64,000 bases of DNA from Paenibacillaceae bacterium GAS479. Its GTDB lineage: Bacteria > Bacillota > Bacilli > Paenibacillales > Paenibacillaceae. The stretch covers positions 4,918,501-4,982,500 of the forward strand of contig LT629764.1 of assembly GCA_900105225.1 (NCBI GenBank), written 5' to 3'. Numbering within the stretch: the stretch's first letter is position 1; the number at the start of each line of letters is the position of its first letter. The notes below the pieces were generated by a model. The model searched no databases. It was not told the origin of the DNA and saw only the letters and a list, made by a program, of their open reading frames with translations. The translations under genes and the position numbers were made by a program. Positions 34,224 to 42,569 of the stretch are shown piece by piece.

Positions 34224-35099
34224 TTACCTTTTGTAGTCCCGAACAATAACATCTATTACGTTCCGTCCCCAATTCGAAATTTCCGAGCCGGGTTCATTCC
34301 AACTGTAGGTGATGAGTGCTTTCCACAAAGCCCAGCCGCGTGCGCGATTAACGGTATCTGCATCAAAGCCCATGCGATCCAGGAAGATTTTGCGGCTTGT
34401 ATCGTCAAAAAAATTCCATGCCATTACAAGATCGCTTGAAGGATCGCCAACTCCCATCGTTCCAAAGTCGATGACGCCGGATAATCGTCCATCCTTCACA
34501 AGCAGGTTGCCCACTGCAACGTCACCATGCAGCCATAGCGGCGCCGATTGATAGTTGGTTGCAAGGGCTAGTTCCCATATCTCGGTTAAAAGCTTTTGAT
34601 CGAAGCGGTCGCCTAACGTTTCAATAACGGACCTGGAATCCTGATCATATACAGCTAAATTTCCACCGCGATGGAAGTTTTGGACGCCTGCGGGTATGCC
34701 TTCGCTTGCATCGATTGCTTGCAATTCCTTCAAGAATCTCGCAAGGTCTTCGGCAAATTCGTTCAAATCGGATATGTTGGCATGTGTGACGGTGTCGCCT
34801 TCAATCCATCGATTGACGGACCAGGGGAGGGTATACTCCTCGGTAGGCTCGCCCTTTGCAACAGGAGCCGGAATCGGTAAAGACAGAAGTGGTTTGAAAA
34901 TCGGAAGCCATGTCAGTTCCTTCTCGACAGCCGAAGCGTAACGTTCATGACTTGGCAGACGAACCGTCATATCATTTCCTAGCCGAAACGTACGATTGTC
35001 GTGTCCGCTTTTTTCTACAGGGCGGATCTCCATATCCCTCCACTGAGGGAATTGGCTTTGAATTAATCGGCGTACTAGATCAACCGTAATTTGGATCAT
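34224..35099 (-). CDS. Aminoglycoside phosphotransferase-family protein
   Basis: A protein of 291 residues with a kinase-like fold. The catalytic loop is LHGDVAVGNLLV, and the metal-binding block is GVIDFGTMGVGDPSSDLVMAW. The N-terminal lobe has VRLPSHERYASAVEKE with the Lys/Glu pair. It is closest in pattern to the APH family members that include resistance enzymes, but the substrate is not determined; macrolide or small-molecule kinases are possible. Strand is opposite to the efflux MFS that follows, with a shared upstream region. Confidence 0.85.
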   Translation of the reverse strand: MIQITVDLVRRLIQSQFPQWRDMEIRPVEKSGHDNRTFRLGNDMTVRLPSHERYASAVEKELTWLPIFKPLLSLPIPAPVAKGEPTEEYTLPWSVNRWIEGDTVTHANISDLNEFAEDLARFLKELQAIDASEGIPAGVQNFHRGGNLAVYDQDSRSVIETLGDRFDQKLLTEIWELALATNYQSAPLWLHGDVAVGNLLVKDGRLSGVIDFGTMGVGDPSSDLVMAWNFFDDTSRKIFLDRMGFDADTVNRARGWALWKALITYSWNEPGSEISNWGRNVIDVIVRDYKR

Positions 35100-35224
35100 T
35101 TTCCTCGCTTCTTTCTTTTGAAAAATTGAATTACATCAATCATAACGTTTCCGCTTGATCACCTCCAGTTACAGAACAATTAAAGAAAACTTGCCGTGAT
35201 GTTAAGCGTTTAGATGGAGCGCTG

Positions 35225-35249
35225 TCTGTCACGTCTGTCACGACTGTGA
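35225..35249. promoter_or_regulatory. Short tandem repeat in divergent promoter region
   Basis: TCTGTCACG is present twice in a row (35225-35242) and followed by ACTGTGA, in the 256-base region between the divergent phosphotransferase and MFS genes. It may be an operator. No regulator gene is adjacent. Confidence 0.3.
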
Positions 35250-35355
35250 AAGAATCCGTATAGTCACTTATTACCTTGATGATACAGCTTACGCAGGTAA
35301 TACTGGAAACAACTAGGATATAAACGGATGTGATTGGAAGGCATAAGGAGGTAAC

Positions 35356-36600
35356 ATGAAGAAACTATTTCCCGAACTAGAACCATGGCAGAAAGATTTC
35401 ACATTATTAGTATGTTGCGGTCTAGTAAATGGTCTCGGTTCATCCTTGTTTTTCTTAGCATTGCCATACTACGTTTATGAGATCACAGGTCAGGCATATG
35501 CAGCTGGAGCAGCATTTTTTGTATTAACGCTACCACGTGTTTTATTCGGTTCTCTCGGCGGGGTTTTCGCTGATAGATCTAGTCGTAAGAGACTAATTAT
35601 TGTCACTAACTTAGCGTCTGCAATCGCTTTTTTGCCGTTGTTATTCGTTCACTCTGCAGATTCCATATGGTTAATATATATTGTTGTGTTTCTCGGATAC
35701 GCACTAGGTCAATTCACTGCTCCGGCGGAAAGTGCGATTTTGCCACAACTGGTTGGCCGGGAAAAGCTTGTCTGGGCAAATGGAATCCTTGCCATTTCTG
35801 GTTCAATCGTAAGTTTAGCAGGTCCTGTAATTGGAGGCTTTTTATTAGGAATTGCAGGGTTCTCTGCGGTTGTACTACTCAACGTCATATCGTTTTTGTT
35901 GGCTGCGTTACTGATCGCATTCATGAAACCTATTCCTTCAACGAATGTTAAAAATGTTAATCGTACTTTGTGGAGTCAAATAGTTGCCCCATGGTACGAA
36001 TGGTTGGATGGGCTGCGCTATGTTCAAAAGGATTATAACGTTAAACTTATTTTCATTTTAAGTGGCATAATAATGATAGCTGATGGTATCTACAATTCTT
36101 TATGGGTAGTGTGGGTGAAAAATGATTTAGAAACAACTTCTTTTCAATTTGGTCTCCTTGGATCGGTTCTTGGGTTAGGAATCCTGTTGGGAGGATTTGT
36201 TTATGTACGTTTAGGCAACAAATTAAATACACATATAATTTGGGTGAGCTCCTTACTAACCGGGATTCTATTAATTGCAACTTATACTTTCCCTATATTA
36301 TGGTTGGTAATTGCTTTTACAACTATGAGGGGTGTGCTGGCGGTCGGTTTTTATACGGGGGCGAGTACGTTACTCCAGCAGCGTGCACCAGATAATTACG
36401 TTGGTCGTATACTGGGATCATTTAGTGCATTCAAAGCAATAATGCTTCTTGTCGGCAGTACTTTAGCCATAACAGTTTCCGATGTGGTACCAGTGGTTAT
36501 CATACTTAATGCTGCTGGTCTACTATGGATTGTTGCTAGTTTAACAGTAATTGCATTGTATAGAAAGAGAAAAGCGCATGACAGAAAGCGTTTGTTTTAG
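35356..36600 (+). CDS. MFS efflux transporter (macrolide-efflux-like)
   Basis: A protein of 414 residues and about 12 membrane segments: LVNGLGSSLFFLALPYYVYE, then the MFS loop motif GGVFADRSSRKRLI and TAPAESAILPQLVGREKLVWANG. The PAESAILPQLV block is typical of the MFS_3/MefA-like drug efflux group. The base composition is clearly more AT-rich than flanking core genes, suggesting transfer. The start follows AAGGAGGTAAC. It is divergent from a phosphotransferase gene, which together resembles a small resistance module. Confidence 0.82.
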   Translation: MKKLFPELEPWQKDFTLLVCCGLVNGLGSSLFFLALPYYVYEITGQAYAAGAAFFVLTLPRVLFGSLGGVFADRSSRKRLIIVTNLASAIAFLPLLFVHSADSIWLIYIVVFLGYALGQFTAPAESAILPQLVGREKLVWANGILAISGSIVSLAGPVIGGFLLGIAGFSAVVLLNVISFLLAALLIAFMKPIPSTNVKNVNRTLWSQIVAPWYEWLDGLRYVQKDYNVKLIFILSGIIMIADGIYNSLWVVWVKNDLETTSFQFGLLGSVLGLGILLGGFVYVRLGNKLNTHIIWVSSLLTGILLIATYTFPILWLVIAFTTMRGVLAVGFYTGASTLLQQRAPDNYVGRILGSFSAFKAIMLLVGSTLAITVSDVVPVVIILNAAGLLWIVASLTVIALYRKRKAHDRKRLF

Positions 36601-36734
36601 GGGAACATAAAAAATCTTTCTAGAGCTGTGGCCACTGGTCATTGTGGAAAATATTTCATGAGATAATAAAGGAATCAAGATATAATAGAAGAATGTAAAT
36701 TGGGTGCACTTTTAAATGATGGAGGGTGGCAATC

Positions 36735-37292
36735 TTGTCGAATGTAAAAGAAAAGATGGTCGAACTTGATGTCGAAAAAATCAACATTGTGGACAAAGAT
36801 GGTAATTTGCGAATGTCTCTATTTAACAGTGACCGTATTCCTGACCCAATCATAGACGGCAAAGTGGAAAAGAGAACGATGGGGGTTCCCGGCTCTGGAA
36901 TCTTGTTTTATAACAATGATGGCGACGAATGCGGCGGGTTAATTTTTGGCAGCAGGACCTATACAGCAGAAGAATATGATGGGAAACATGCAGGCAAAAC
37001 GGAATCGAGTGCCTCATTGACTTTTGACGCCTATAAAGGCGATCAAGTTACACAGATGTTTTTTCACGAGAGCACGATTGGGGAGCGTATGTATGGGCAT
37101 GTCCTCTATGATCGTCCAAATGGAGTGGTAAGAGCTCGAATGGATCGTAGCCAAGATGGTTCGGTTGGAGTTAAATTATCCGATAGCAAAGGACAAGAAC
37201 GTATTCGGTTAGTTATAGATGCTGACGATATTCCGGTTCTCGAATTTCTCAATGAAAAAGGAGAAGTCGTTTACAGTCTTCCGCCCAAATAA
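36735..37292 (+). CDS. Hypothetical protein, beta-rich repeats
   Basis: About 185 residues. I start it at TTG 36735, eight bases after GGAGGG; GTG 36726 would overlap that site. No membrane segments. The sequence alternates hydrophobic and charged residues, with internal similarity around VDKDGNLRMSLFNSDRIPDP, VKLSDSKGQERIRLVIDADD and FLNEKGEVVYSLPP, which suggests a repeated beta unit. I do not recognise the family with certainty. A bidirectional terminator follows. Confidence 0.7.
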   Translation: MSNVKEKMVELDVEKINIVDKDGNLRMSLFNSDRIPDPIIDGKVEKRTMGVPGSGILFYNNDGDECGGLIFGSRTYTAEEYDGKHAGKTESSASLTFDAYKGDQVTQMFFHESTIGERMYGHVLYDRPNGVVRARMDRSQDGSVGVKLSDSKGQERIRLVIDADDIPVLEFLNEKGEVVYSLPPK

Positions 37293-37320
37293 TTAGACTG
37301 AGTTGGTACCAGTGGACAGT

Positions 37321-37366
37321 AAAAAGAAGATGACTCCTGATTTCCAGAAGTCATCTTCTTTTTACT
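37321..37366. terminator. Bidirectional terminator
   Basis: AAAAAGAAGATGACT (37321-37335) pairs with AGTCATCTTCTTTTT (37349-37363). With A and T runs on both sides it can serve genes on both strands. Confidence 0.85.
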
Positions 37367-37423
37367 GTTTAAACAAGAACTTGGATTAAACTGCCCTTTA
37401 ATGCGCTCTGATGTGGCGGTAGC

Positions 37424-37618
37424 CTATCTGGTATAGTCGCCCGACCGATAGCTATCGGCAGGATGCTGGGACGGGGTGGATTTTCCAGTATTAGAGCGGT
37501 TCTCTTTGTCGGAGACAAAGTTACGAACTGTGCTAATCAGCTTATCCCTAGCGCTTTTGTTGCGCATGAGATAGGTGACACCTGCTCCAATTGCTGTACC
37601 TAAAATTTTCTTGTTCAT
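37424..37618 (-). CDS. Small YtxH-like membrane-associated protein
   Basis: A protein of 64 residues: MNKKILGTAIGAGVTYLMRN forms one Gly-spaced hydrophobic helix, followed by a basic/polar tail (SARDKLISTVRNF). The ribosome site AAGGGAGGAAACAACA precedes the ATG. It resembles short YtxH-like proteins in layout; function unknown. Confidence 0.65.
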   Translation of the reverse strand: MNKKILGTAIGAGVTYLMRNKSARDKLISTVRNFVSDKENRSNTGKSTPSQHPADSYRSGDYTR

Positions 37619-37690
37619 TGTTGTTTCCTCCCTTTTGATCGCTCGTTATGTCTCTACTTACCCTCCTGAGCAGGGAAGAAACTTTAGGTG

Positions 37691-38518
37691 TTAAGTAGTT
37701 CTGAAGTGTTGAACATGCTCTGCAACCCATTGAGCGAATGTGCGAGGTGGGCGACCCGTGATTTGTTGTACGGTCGGAACGACTGTGTAAGCAGCCTCTG
37801 GAGGATTAGCTTTCCATCCTAAGACGAAATCGATAACATCATCTTGAGCTCCCTTTTTTCGCATATGTTCGCGTGCTTGCTCTTCGGTGAGTTCAACGAA
37901 TTGGATGTCTCTTCCAAGGGCTGCGCTGATCGTACGAACCTTCTCGGGAATAGTTAACACTTCAGGACCAGACAGCGAATAGATTTTTCCGGCATGACCG
38001 ACGCTCGTTAACGCGGTTGCGGCCACACTTCCGATATCGGCCTCGTGAATCATCGCATCCAGTGAATCGCCGAATGGCTCCCTTACTATACCTTTTGAGC
38101 GAATAGACTCCGCCCACACAAGAGCATTGGACATATACTCAGGGGAGGGTTGGAGATAAGTCCATTCCAGATTGCTGGCTTCAACGGCCTCTTCCACAGT
38201 ACCTTTAACACCGCTCCACAAAACCGTGGCTCGTTGCACGCCGGCCTGCGTGGCTAATTCAACAATCTGGGGTCCAGTCTGCAGGGGGCCGTATCCATCA
38301 CTACTAAAAGTGATCAAGTGCATAGCAGTAACGCCGCGCATTGCTGGTGCAAGGGATTCCGGTTTAGAAAGGTCGCCGTAAACGACTTCAACTTCTTTTG
38401 GCAGTTTGGCATTTGCCGGATTTCGTGACAGCGCACGTACATGATACCCGGCCCCAACCAGATGCTCGACTACATGGCGACCTACATTTCCTGTCGCTCC
38501 TGTTACTAATATTGTCAT
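37691..38518 (-). CDS. NmrA-like NAD(P)-binding oxidoreductase
   Basis: A protein of 275 residues, atypical short-chain dehydrogenase fold. The nucleotide motif GATGNVGRHVVEHL lies at the N-terminus, and HLITFSSDGY, VLWSGVKGTVEEAVE and WTYLQPSPEYMSN match the NmrA/NAD(P)H azoreductase-like group. Members bind NAD(P) and either act as reductases or as redox sensors. The gene lies behind a MerR-type promoter (38574-38605), which implies induction by a thiol-reactive or redox signal; the regulator is not nearby. Confidence 0.85.
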   Translation of the reverse strand: MTILVTGATGNVGRHVVEHLVGAGYHVRALSRNPANAKLPKEVEVVYGDLSKPESLAPAMRGVTAMHLITFSSDGYGPLQTGPQIVELATQAGVQRATVLWSGVKGTVEEAVEASNLEWTYLQPSPEYMSNALVWAESIRSKGIVREPFGDSLDAMIHEADIGSVAATALTSVGHAGKIYSLSGPEVLTIPEKVRTISAALGRDIQFVELTEEQAREHMRKKGAQDDVIDFVLGWKANPPEAAYTVVPTVQQITGRPPRTFAQWVAEHVQHFRTT

Positions 38519-38573
38519 TGTTTATTCCCCTCCAATTGTTAATGTCCCGAAGTTCTTTTGGTGACATATTCCA

Positions 38574-38605
38574 ATCATAAAGTTTCACACTAGTGTGAAG
38601 GTCAA
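38574..38605 (-). promoter_or_regulatory. MerR-type promoter with 16-bp perfect palindrome
   Basis: On the minus strand: TTGACC (-35, 38605-38600), 20-base spacer, TATGAT (-10, 38579-38574). The spacer contains the perfect palindrome TTCACACTAGTGTGAA (38584-38599). A long 19-20 base spacer with a centred dyad is the hallmark of MerR-family activated promoters. It lies about 50 bases before the oxidoreductase start. Confidence 0.7.
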
Positions 38606-38613
38606 GAGGGATT

Positions 38614-39078
38614 TTAGTTAAAAGTGGCGGAGGCCTCATAAATCTTTGTTTTATCACCAGTAAAAATGTATCCGTTAGAGGAGTGGACCCAGCCGTATTT
38701 TTCGTAATAGCCATTCAAATCGGTACTAAGATAAAGGTTGTTGTATCCCTTTTTCCCGGTTTCTTGGCGAGCATGTTGCAGCAATTTGGACCCGATTCCT
38801 TGACCTCTAAATTCAGGTGCAACATATAAACAGGCAAGCCATGGAAATAAATCTTGGCGACTGATTAAGTCATTCCGTAACAAGGCATATGTCCCGATGA
38901 TCGATTCATCCAGTTTAGCAATAAAAAAGCTCGGCAAGTCGCTATCTGTTTTCATGGAATGGAGTATACAGTCATGATAAAACGGAAAGTTCTTCTCGGT
39001 TCCCCATTGGTCCCAAAACAGTTGTACCGCTCGTTCGAAATCTTCGGCTTTATCTTCTAGTGCATAGATCTCGATCAT
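38614..39078 (-). CDS. GNAT family N-acetyltransferase
   Basis: A protein of 154 residues. The acetyl-CoA loop is RGQGIGSKLLQHA, preceded by WLACLYVAPEF and followed by NLYLSTDLNGYYEKYGW. Substrate unknown. Its ATG overlaps the stop of the upstream kinase gene by four bases (ATGA), so the two are cotranscribed and translationally coupled. Confidence 0.88.
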   Translation of the reverse strand: MIEIYALEDKAEDFERAVQLFWDQWGTEKNFPFYHDCILHSMKTDSDLPSFFIAKLDESIIGTYALLRNDLISRQDLFPWLACLYVAPEFRGQGIGSKLLQHARQETGKKGYNNLYLSTDLNGYYEKYGWVHSSNGYIFTGDKTKIYEASATFN

Positions 39079-39734
39079 GGTAGCTCTCCATCATTAAAAC
39101 AGTCTTTTTCGAGAACGTACTCTTCATTGGAATTTTTTATAACAATATCAAAGTTTTGATGATGGGGATGCATAAATAAATCATATTGGATTCTACGCGT
39201 TTCATGAGAGTTTCTTAAATAATGAATATCTTTTCCTCGTTCAGAAACATCACGTAGAGTCCTTCTTAACAACTCGGTTTCGCCATCCGTATACAAGTAA
39301 ATTCTAAAATCGTATAAACTTGGGTCCGTAAAGGCAGCGCTCATGCCCTCTATAATATTTATTTTGTTTTGTGAAGATACCAGCGTACTCTTTGTATGAT
39401 TCGTGCCTATTGTATAAAAATCTAAGCCATCTCTTAACATATGCAAGTCTCTCTCTAAAGCGGATATATTATGAGCAGATGGATGACAAGCAGTCATCTT
39501 ATCATGACGTTGTTCATTATTATATTCATAGTTAATAACCGTGTTTTTTCTAAGATGATTGCCAATGATATAGGTGTCCGTATTAATATAATTCACATCA
39601 TCTCGTCCCAGAAGCGTTATAAGATTATGGGCAAAAGTTGTTTTTCCAGATGCACCGTGACCCGAGATTCCAATGGTGATTCTATTAGGCTTAGCTGTAA
39701 TCAAATTAGCGATTTTGTTTAATAGCGCATTCAT
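39075..39734 (-). CDS. P-loop kinase, uridine kinase-like
   Basis: About 219 residues from ATG 39734, with GAGGTGG six bases upstream. Walker A is GISGHGASGKTTFAHNL, and the uridine kinase/phosphoribulokinase-like second block is INTDTYIIG, followed by CHPSAHNISALERDL and IIEGMSAAF. The natural substrate is unknown. It overlaps the GNAT gene by four bases. AT-rich. Confidence 0.75.
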   Translation of the reverse strand: MNALLNKIANLITAKPNRITIGISGHGASGKTTFAHNLITLLGRDDVNYINTDTYIIGNHLRKNTVINYEYNNEQRHDKMTACHPSAHNISALERDLHMLRDGLDFYTIGTNHTKSTLVSSQNKINIIEGMSAAFTDPSLYDFRIYLYTDGETELLRRTLRDVSERGKDIHYLRNSHETRRIQYDLFMHPHHQNFDIVIKNSNEEYVLEKDCFNDGELP

Positions 39735-39750
39735 ATTTTCCACCTCGTTA

Positions 39751-40329
39751 TCATAATTTTCTATTTAACAATTTCTGTAATATAGGAAGTGCTGATTCAT
39801 AATCATTTTGATAATGAGCGAACGTATCTTTTGTTTCAATTTTAAATCCAGTTTTTAAATATAAAGTAATGGCCTTGTAACTCCAGGTTTGTGTATGTAA
39901 ATAGATATCCTTATCACCTTCGAGATCGATTAGATTACGCATACATTCAGCAACGAGTGCCTTTCCAAGCCCTAAGCCTTGATATTCCGGGCGCACTGCA
40001 AACCAATGAATAGCTAAGTCGCATCTTTCTCCAGTTAAGTTCCACCAGCCAGTTATTGTTCCAACTGCTTCACCTTCTGGATTTAGCACAAATAACAGCC
40101 GCTTTTTTAGTTCGTTTGATTGTGGTAAATATTCTTTTTGGAAGTAGGTGAGACTTTCTTCATCGCTGTCGAATTCACCTACAGACGTTTCAATCGCGGC
40201 CCACTGTAGTTCCATTCCCTCTGTGTACCGGCCGATGGAGTAGCCTACCGGTAATACGAATTGGGGTAAAAAAGAACCGGCATGTCGTTTCATGATTACG
40301 TTAAAATAAGGAATTGATTTGTCTAACAT
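39751..40329 (-). CDS. GNAT family N-acetyltransferase
   Basis: A protein of 192 residues. The acetyl-CoA binding block is YQGLGLGKALVAECM, preceded by HWFAVRPE, and the C-terminal AITLYLKTGFKIETKD is typical of GNATs. GAGGTGA precedes the start. It lies directly upstream of the kinase-GNAT pair with a short gap and probably shares their transcript. Substrate unknown. Confidence 0.85.
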   Translation of the reverse strand: MLDKSIPYFNVIMKRHAGSFLPQFVLPVGYSIGRYTEGMELQWAAIETSVGEFDSDEESLTYFQKEYLPQSNELKKRLLFVLNPEGEAVGTITGWWNLTGERCDLAIHWFAVRPEYQGLGLGKALVAECMRNLIDLEGDKDIYLHTQTWSYKAITLYLKTGFKIETKDTFAHYQNDYESALPILQKLLNRKL

Positions 40330-40435
40330 GAATGGTTCACCTCTATTAATAGTTGTCCCATTGTCTTTGTTTAATCATAAGTGAATATGCCGTAAAAGGG
40401 TGCGTAAAACTCACTTATAACGGAAGATTACTATG

Positions 40436-40473
40436 ACAAAACCTCCGTCCCGTGCTGGGGCGGAGGTTTTGCA
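40436..40473. terminator. Bidirectional terminator
   Basis: AAAACCTCCG pairs with CGGAGGTTTT around 40438-40471. On the minus strand it ends the permease gene at 40504. The rest of 40330-40503 holds only a short upstream region. Confidence 0.8.
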
Positions 40474-40503
40474 TTTTAGCCAGTTAGCCTTACTTTATCT
40501 TTA

Positions 40504-41943
40504 TTAGAGCAGAAAGATCGCAACGATAGTTGTGGCGACAAGTCCGAGCACCACAGGTTTCAAATTGCGCCTGGCAAGCTCGAAAGGGCTGACGCCGCAT
40601 ATAGCCGCCGCGGGAATGAGCGCCCACGGAATGAGCGTGCCGCCGCCGACCCAGATCGCGGCAATCTGGCCGAGCGCAGTGAGCACATCTGTGCCGTTGC
40701 CAAGCGCGGTGCCGAACAGATTGGCTATAGAACCGGCCAGTGAGATGCCAGAGAAGCCGGAGCCGTCGAGCCCGGTAATTGCTCCGACGGTTGTAAGGGT
40801 GACAGCGGCTATGGCGCCACTGACAGGAACGGAATGGGCGAGGGCAGCGCCGAGATCGTTCACGATGCCATGCGAGCCCGCGGGCAGAGCCGCCTCACCG
40901 AACAGGGTGGGCAAAGCGGAGTCGCCGAGGTAGAAAAAGGCGGCAATTGGAATGACCGGCCCAAACACTTTAAAGCCGAACGTAAAACCATCTACCAAAT
41001 AGGAAGTGGAGCGTTCCAGTCCACGGCTGCGATGCGCTAGCAAGGACAGGACGGCAACGATCAAAGCAGCTGTGCCGCCGATGAGCGCGGTCGCGTCTCC
41101 TCCTTGCAACTTAAGGCTTAACATAACAACGACATCCACCGCGAAAAGAAGCGGAATGAGAGCGGCGACTATTTTTTTCACGCCTAGACTGAGACCAGGG
41201 GTCGAAGGTTCAGTATTCGCAGAAGAGGCATCAACCGGAGTGTCCGTCCCGCCAAAAAGCGAGCCGCTCCCCGGCTGTACCAGCCCATCGCGCCAGGTAC
41301 CGTTGGCAATGTCTCGCTTCATGAACCAGTAAGCTGTAACGGTTGTAACCGTTGCCATAACGAGCAGGAGCGGGATGCTCGCTTCCATAACCTGCGCGAC
41401 GCCAAGACCTGCAGCGTCTGCGGTCAGCTTGGGCGCGCCTTGTATGACGTAATCGCCCGATAGCGCGATGCCATGGCCAAACAGGTTCATGGCCATCGCC
41501 GCTCCTAGCGCCGGTAAGCCGACGCGAATTGCCACTGGCAACAGCACGGCTCCAATCAAAGCGACCGCTGGCGAAGGCCAGAAGAAGAAGCTGACCGTCA
41601 TCATAATGAGGCCGATGCCCCAGAAAGCCATTGCCGGCGAGCGGATCAGCCGAGCGAAAGGGCGAATCATAATCTCATTTATACCGGTGAAGACAAGCAG
41701 TCGGCTCATTGCCACAATAATCGAGATGATTAGAATCGTGCTTGATAGTTCTTTTATAGAAAAAATCAAGCTGTTAAACAGTCCGCTGACTGCTCCACTG
41801 AGCGTGCCGGATGCAACGAAGCCGATGGCCCCGATACCGAGGAGACAGGCGATAGTCGTGTCGCGTCTCAGCGCGAGCATGACGATTATAACCGCAACAA
41901 AAAACAGATAAAGCCAATGAATGGAACCTAATGTGAGGTCCAT
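40504..41943 (-). CDS. Multi-pass permease of the ion transporter type
   Basis: A protein of 479 residues and about 12 membrane segments, GC-rich again like the core genome. Conserved-looking blocks are GHGIALSGDYVIQGAPKLTAD, VSGAIAAVTLTTVGAITGLDGSGFSG and GGGTLIPWALIPAAAICGVSP (in parts). Two-fold pseudo-symmetry with GSG/GxP loops suggests an elevator-type ion transporter superfamily member, but I cannot name the substrate. A hydrophilic linker of about 30 residues near 225-250 separates the two halves. Transcribed alone. Confidence 0.6.
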   Translation of the reverse strand: MDLTLGSIHWLYLFFVAVIIVMLALRRDTTIACLLGIGAIGFVASGTLSGAVSGLFNSLIFSIKELSSTILIISIIVAMSRLLVFTGINEIMIRPFARLIRSPAMAFWGIGLIMMTVSFFFWPSPAVALIGAVLLPVAIRVGLPALGAAMAMNLFGHGIALSGDYVIQGAPKLTADAAGLGVAQVMEASIPLLLVMATVTTVTAYWFMKRDIANGTWRDGLVQPGSGSLFGGTDTPVDASSANTEPSTPGLSLGVKKIVAALIPLLFAVDVVVMLSLKLQGGDATALIGGTAALIVAVLSLLAHRSRGLERSTSYLVDGFTFGFKVFGPVIPIAAFFYLGDSALPTLFGEAALPAGSHGIVNDLGAALAHSVPVSGAIAAVTLTTVGAITGLDGSGFSGISLAGSIANLFGTALGNGTDVLTALGQIAAIWVGGGTLIPWALIPAAAICGVSPFELARRNLKPVVLGLVATTIVAIFLL

Positions 41944-42048
41944 AGGAATCTGTCCTCTCTGGAGCAGGATGTCTGGCTACAGCCATCCTATGCAAGAGCG
42001 GACATGGGCGTTCGCACAAGCAGCAAGCGAATCAGAGCTAGCTAAACT

Positions 42049-42444
42049 CTATTTTTCGTCGGGATAGAGCTTTCCGCCTTTATAGTTGCCCTTATCCCAA
42101 AGCTGTTCTTCGGAGAGGGTTGTTTCAATAATTTCGATTGGAACGCCATCAAGCAGGACCATTGCACATTTATATCCATCGAATGGTTCGTATAGGGGCA
42201 TAATAATTTCTTTGTCCTTTAAAGCTTCTTTAATGTTATTTGTTTTAAAAGCGATATGAATTTGATTGCGAATGTTTTCGTTGAGCGGTGAATTCGGTTC
42301 AAAGCGATGATGCTGAATGTGGATATCACGGTTTTCGCCGTCAACGGTATACATGCCAAACAAGGGGCTAAATCGTTCCCCAGCGTTCATTTGTATTATC
42401 GGTTTTCCGATATGATGAAATTCTAGCGTGTACTTTTTATCCAT
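42049..42444 (-). CDS. VOC (glyoxalase-like) family protein
   Basis: A protein of 131 residues. FHHIGKPI near the N-terminus, HIQHHRFEP, IHIAFKTNNIKEAL and VPIEIIETT give the beta-alpha-beta repeats of a vicinal oxygen chelate fold. Specific activity unknown. Less GC-rich than the flanking genes. Confidence 0.75.
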   Translation of the reverse strand: MDKKYTLEFHHIGKPIIQMNAGERFSPLFGMYTVDGENRDIHIQHHRFEPNSPLNENIRNQIHIAFKTNNIKEALKDKEIIMPLYEPFDGYKCAMVLLDGVPIEIIETTLSEEQLWDKGNYKGGKLYPDEK

Positions 42445-42569
42445 TTATAGGTTACCTGCCTTATGTGATATTAAGATATTAATAGATCAAGCCGAGATCC
42501 CATGATGCGTAGGAACCCCGGCAGGATGATTTTGCTAGATTTCGATGAAAAAGGTGCTCGGTCAGCTCA

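Noticed and set aside
32290-40430. Integrated prophage or conjugative element
   Set aside because: No integrase, phage structural, relaxase or attachment-site repeats are visible.
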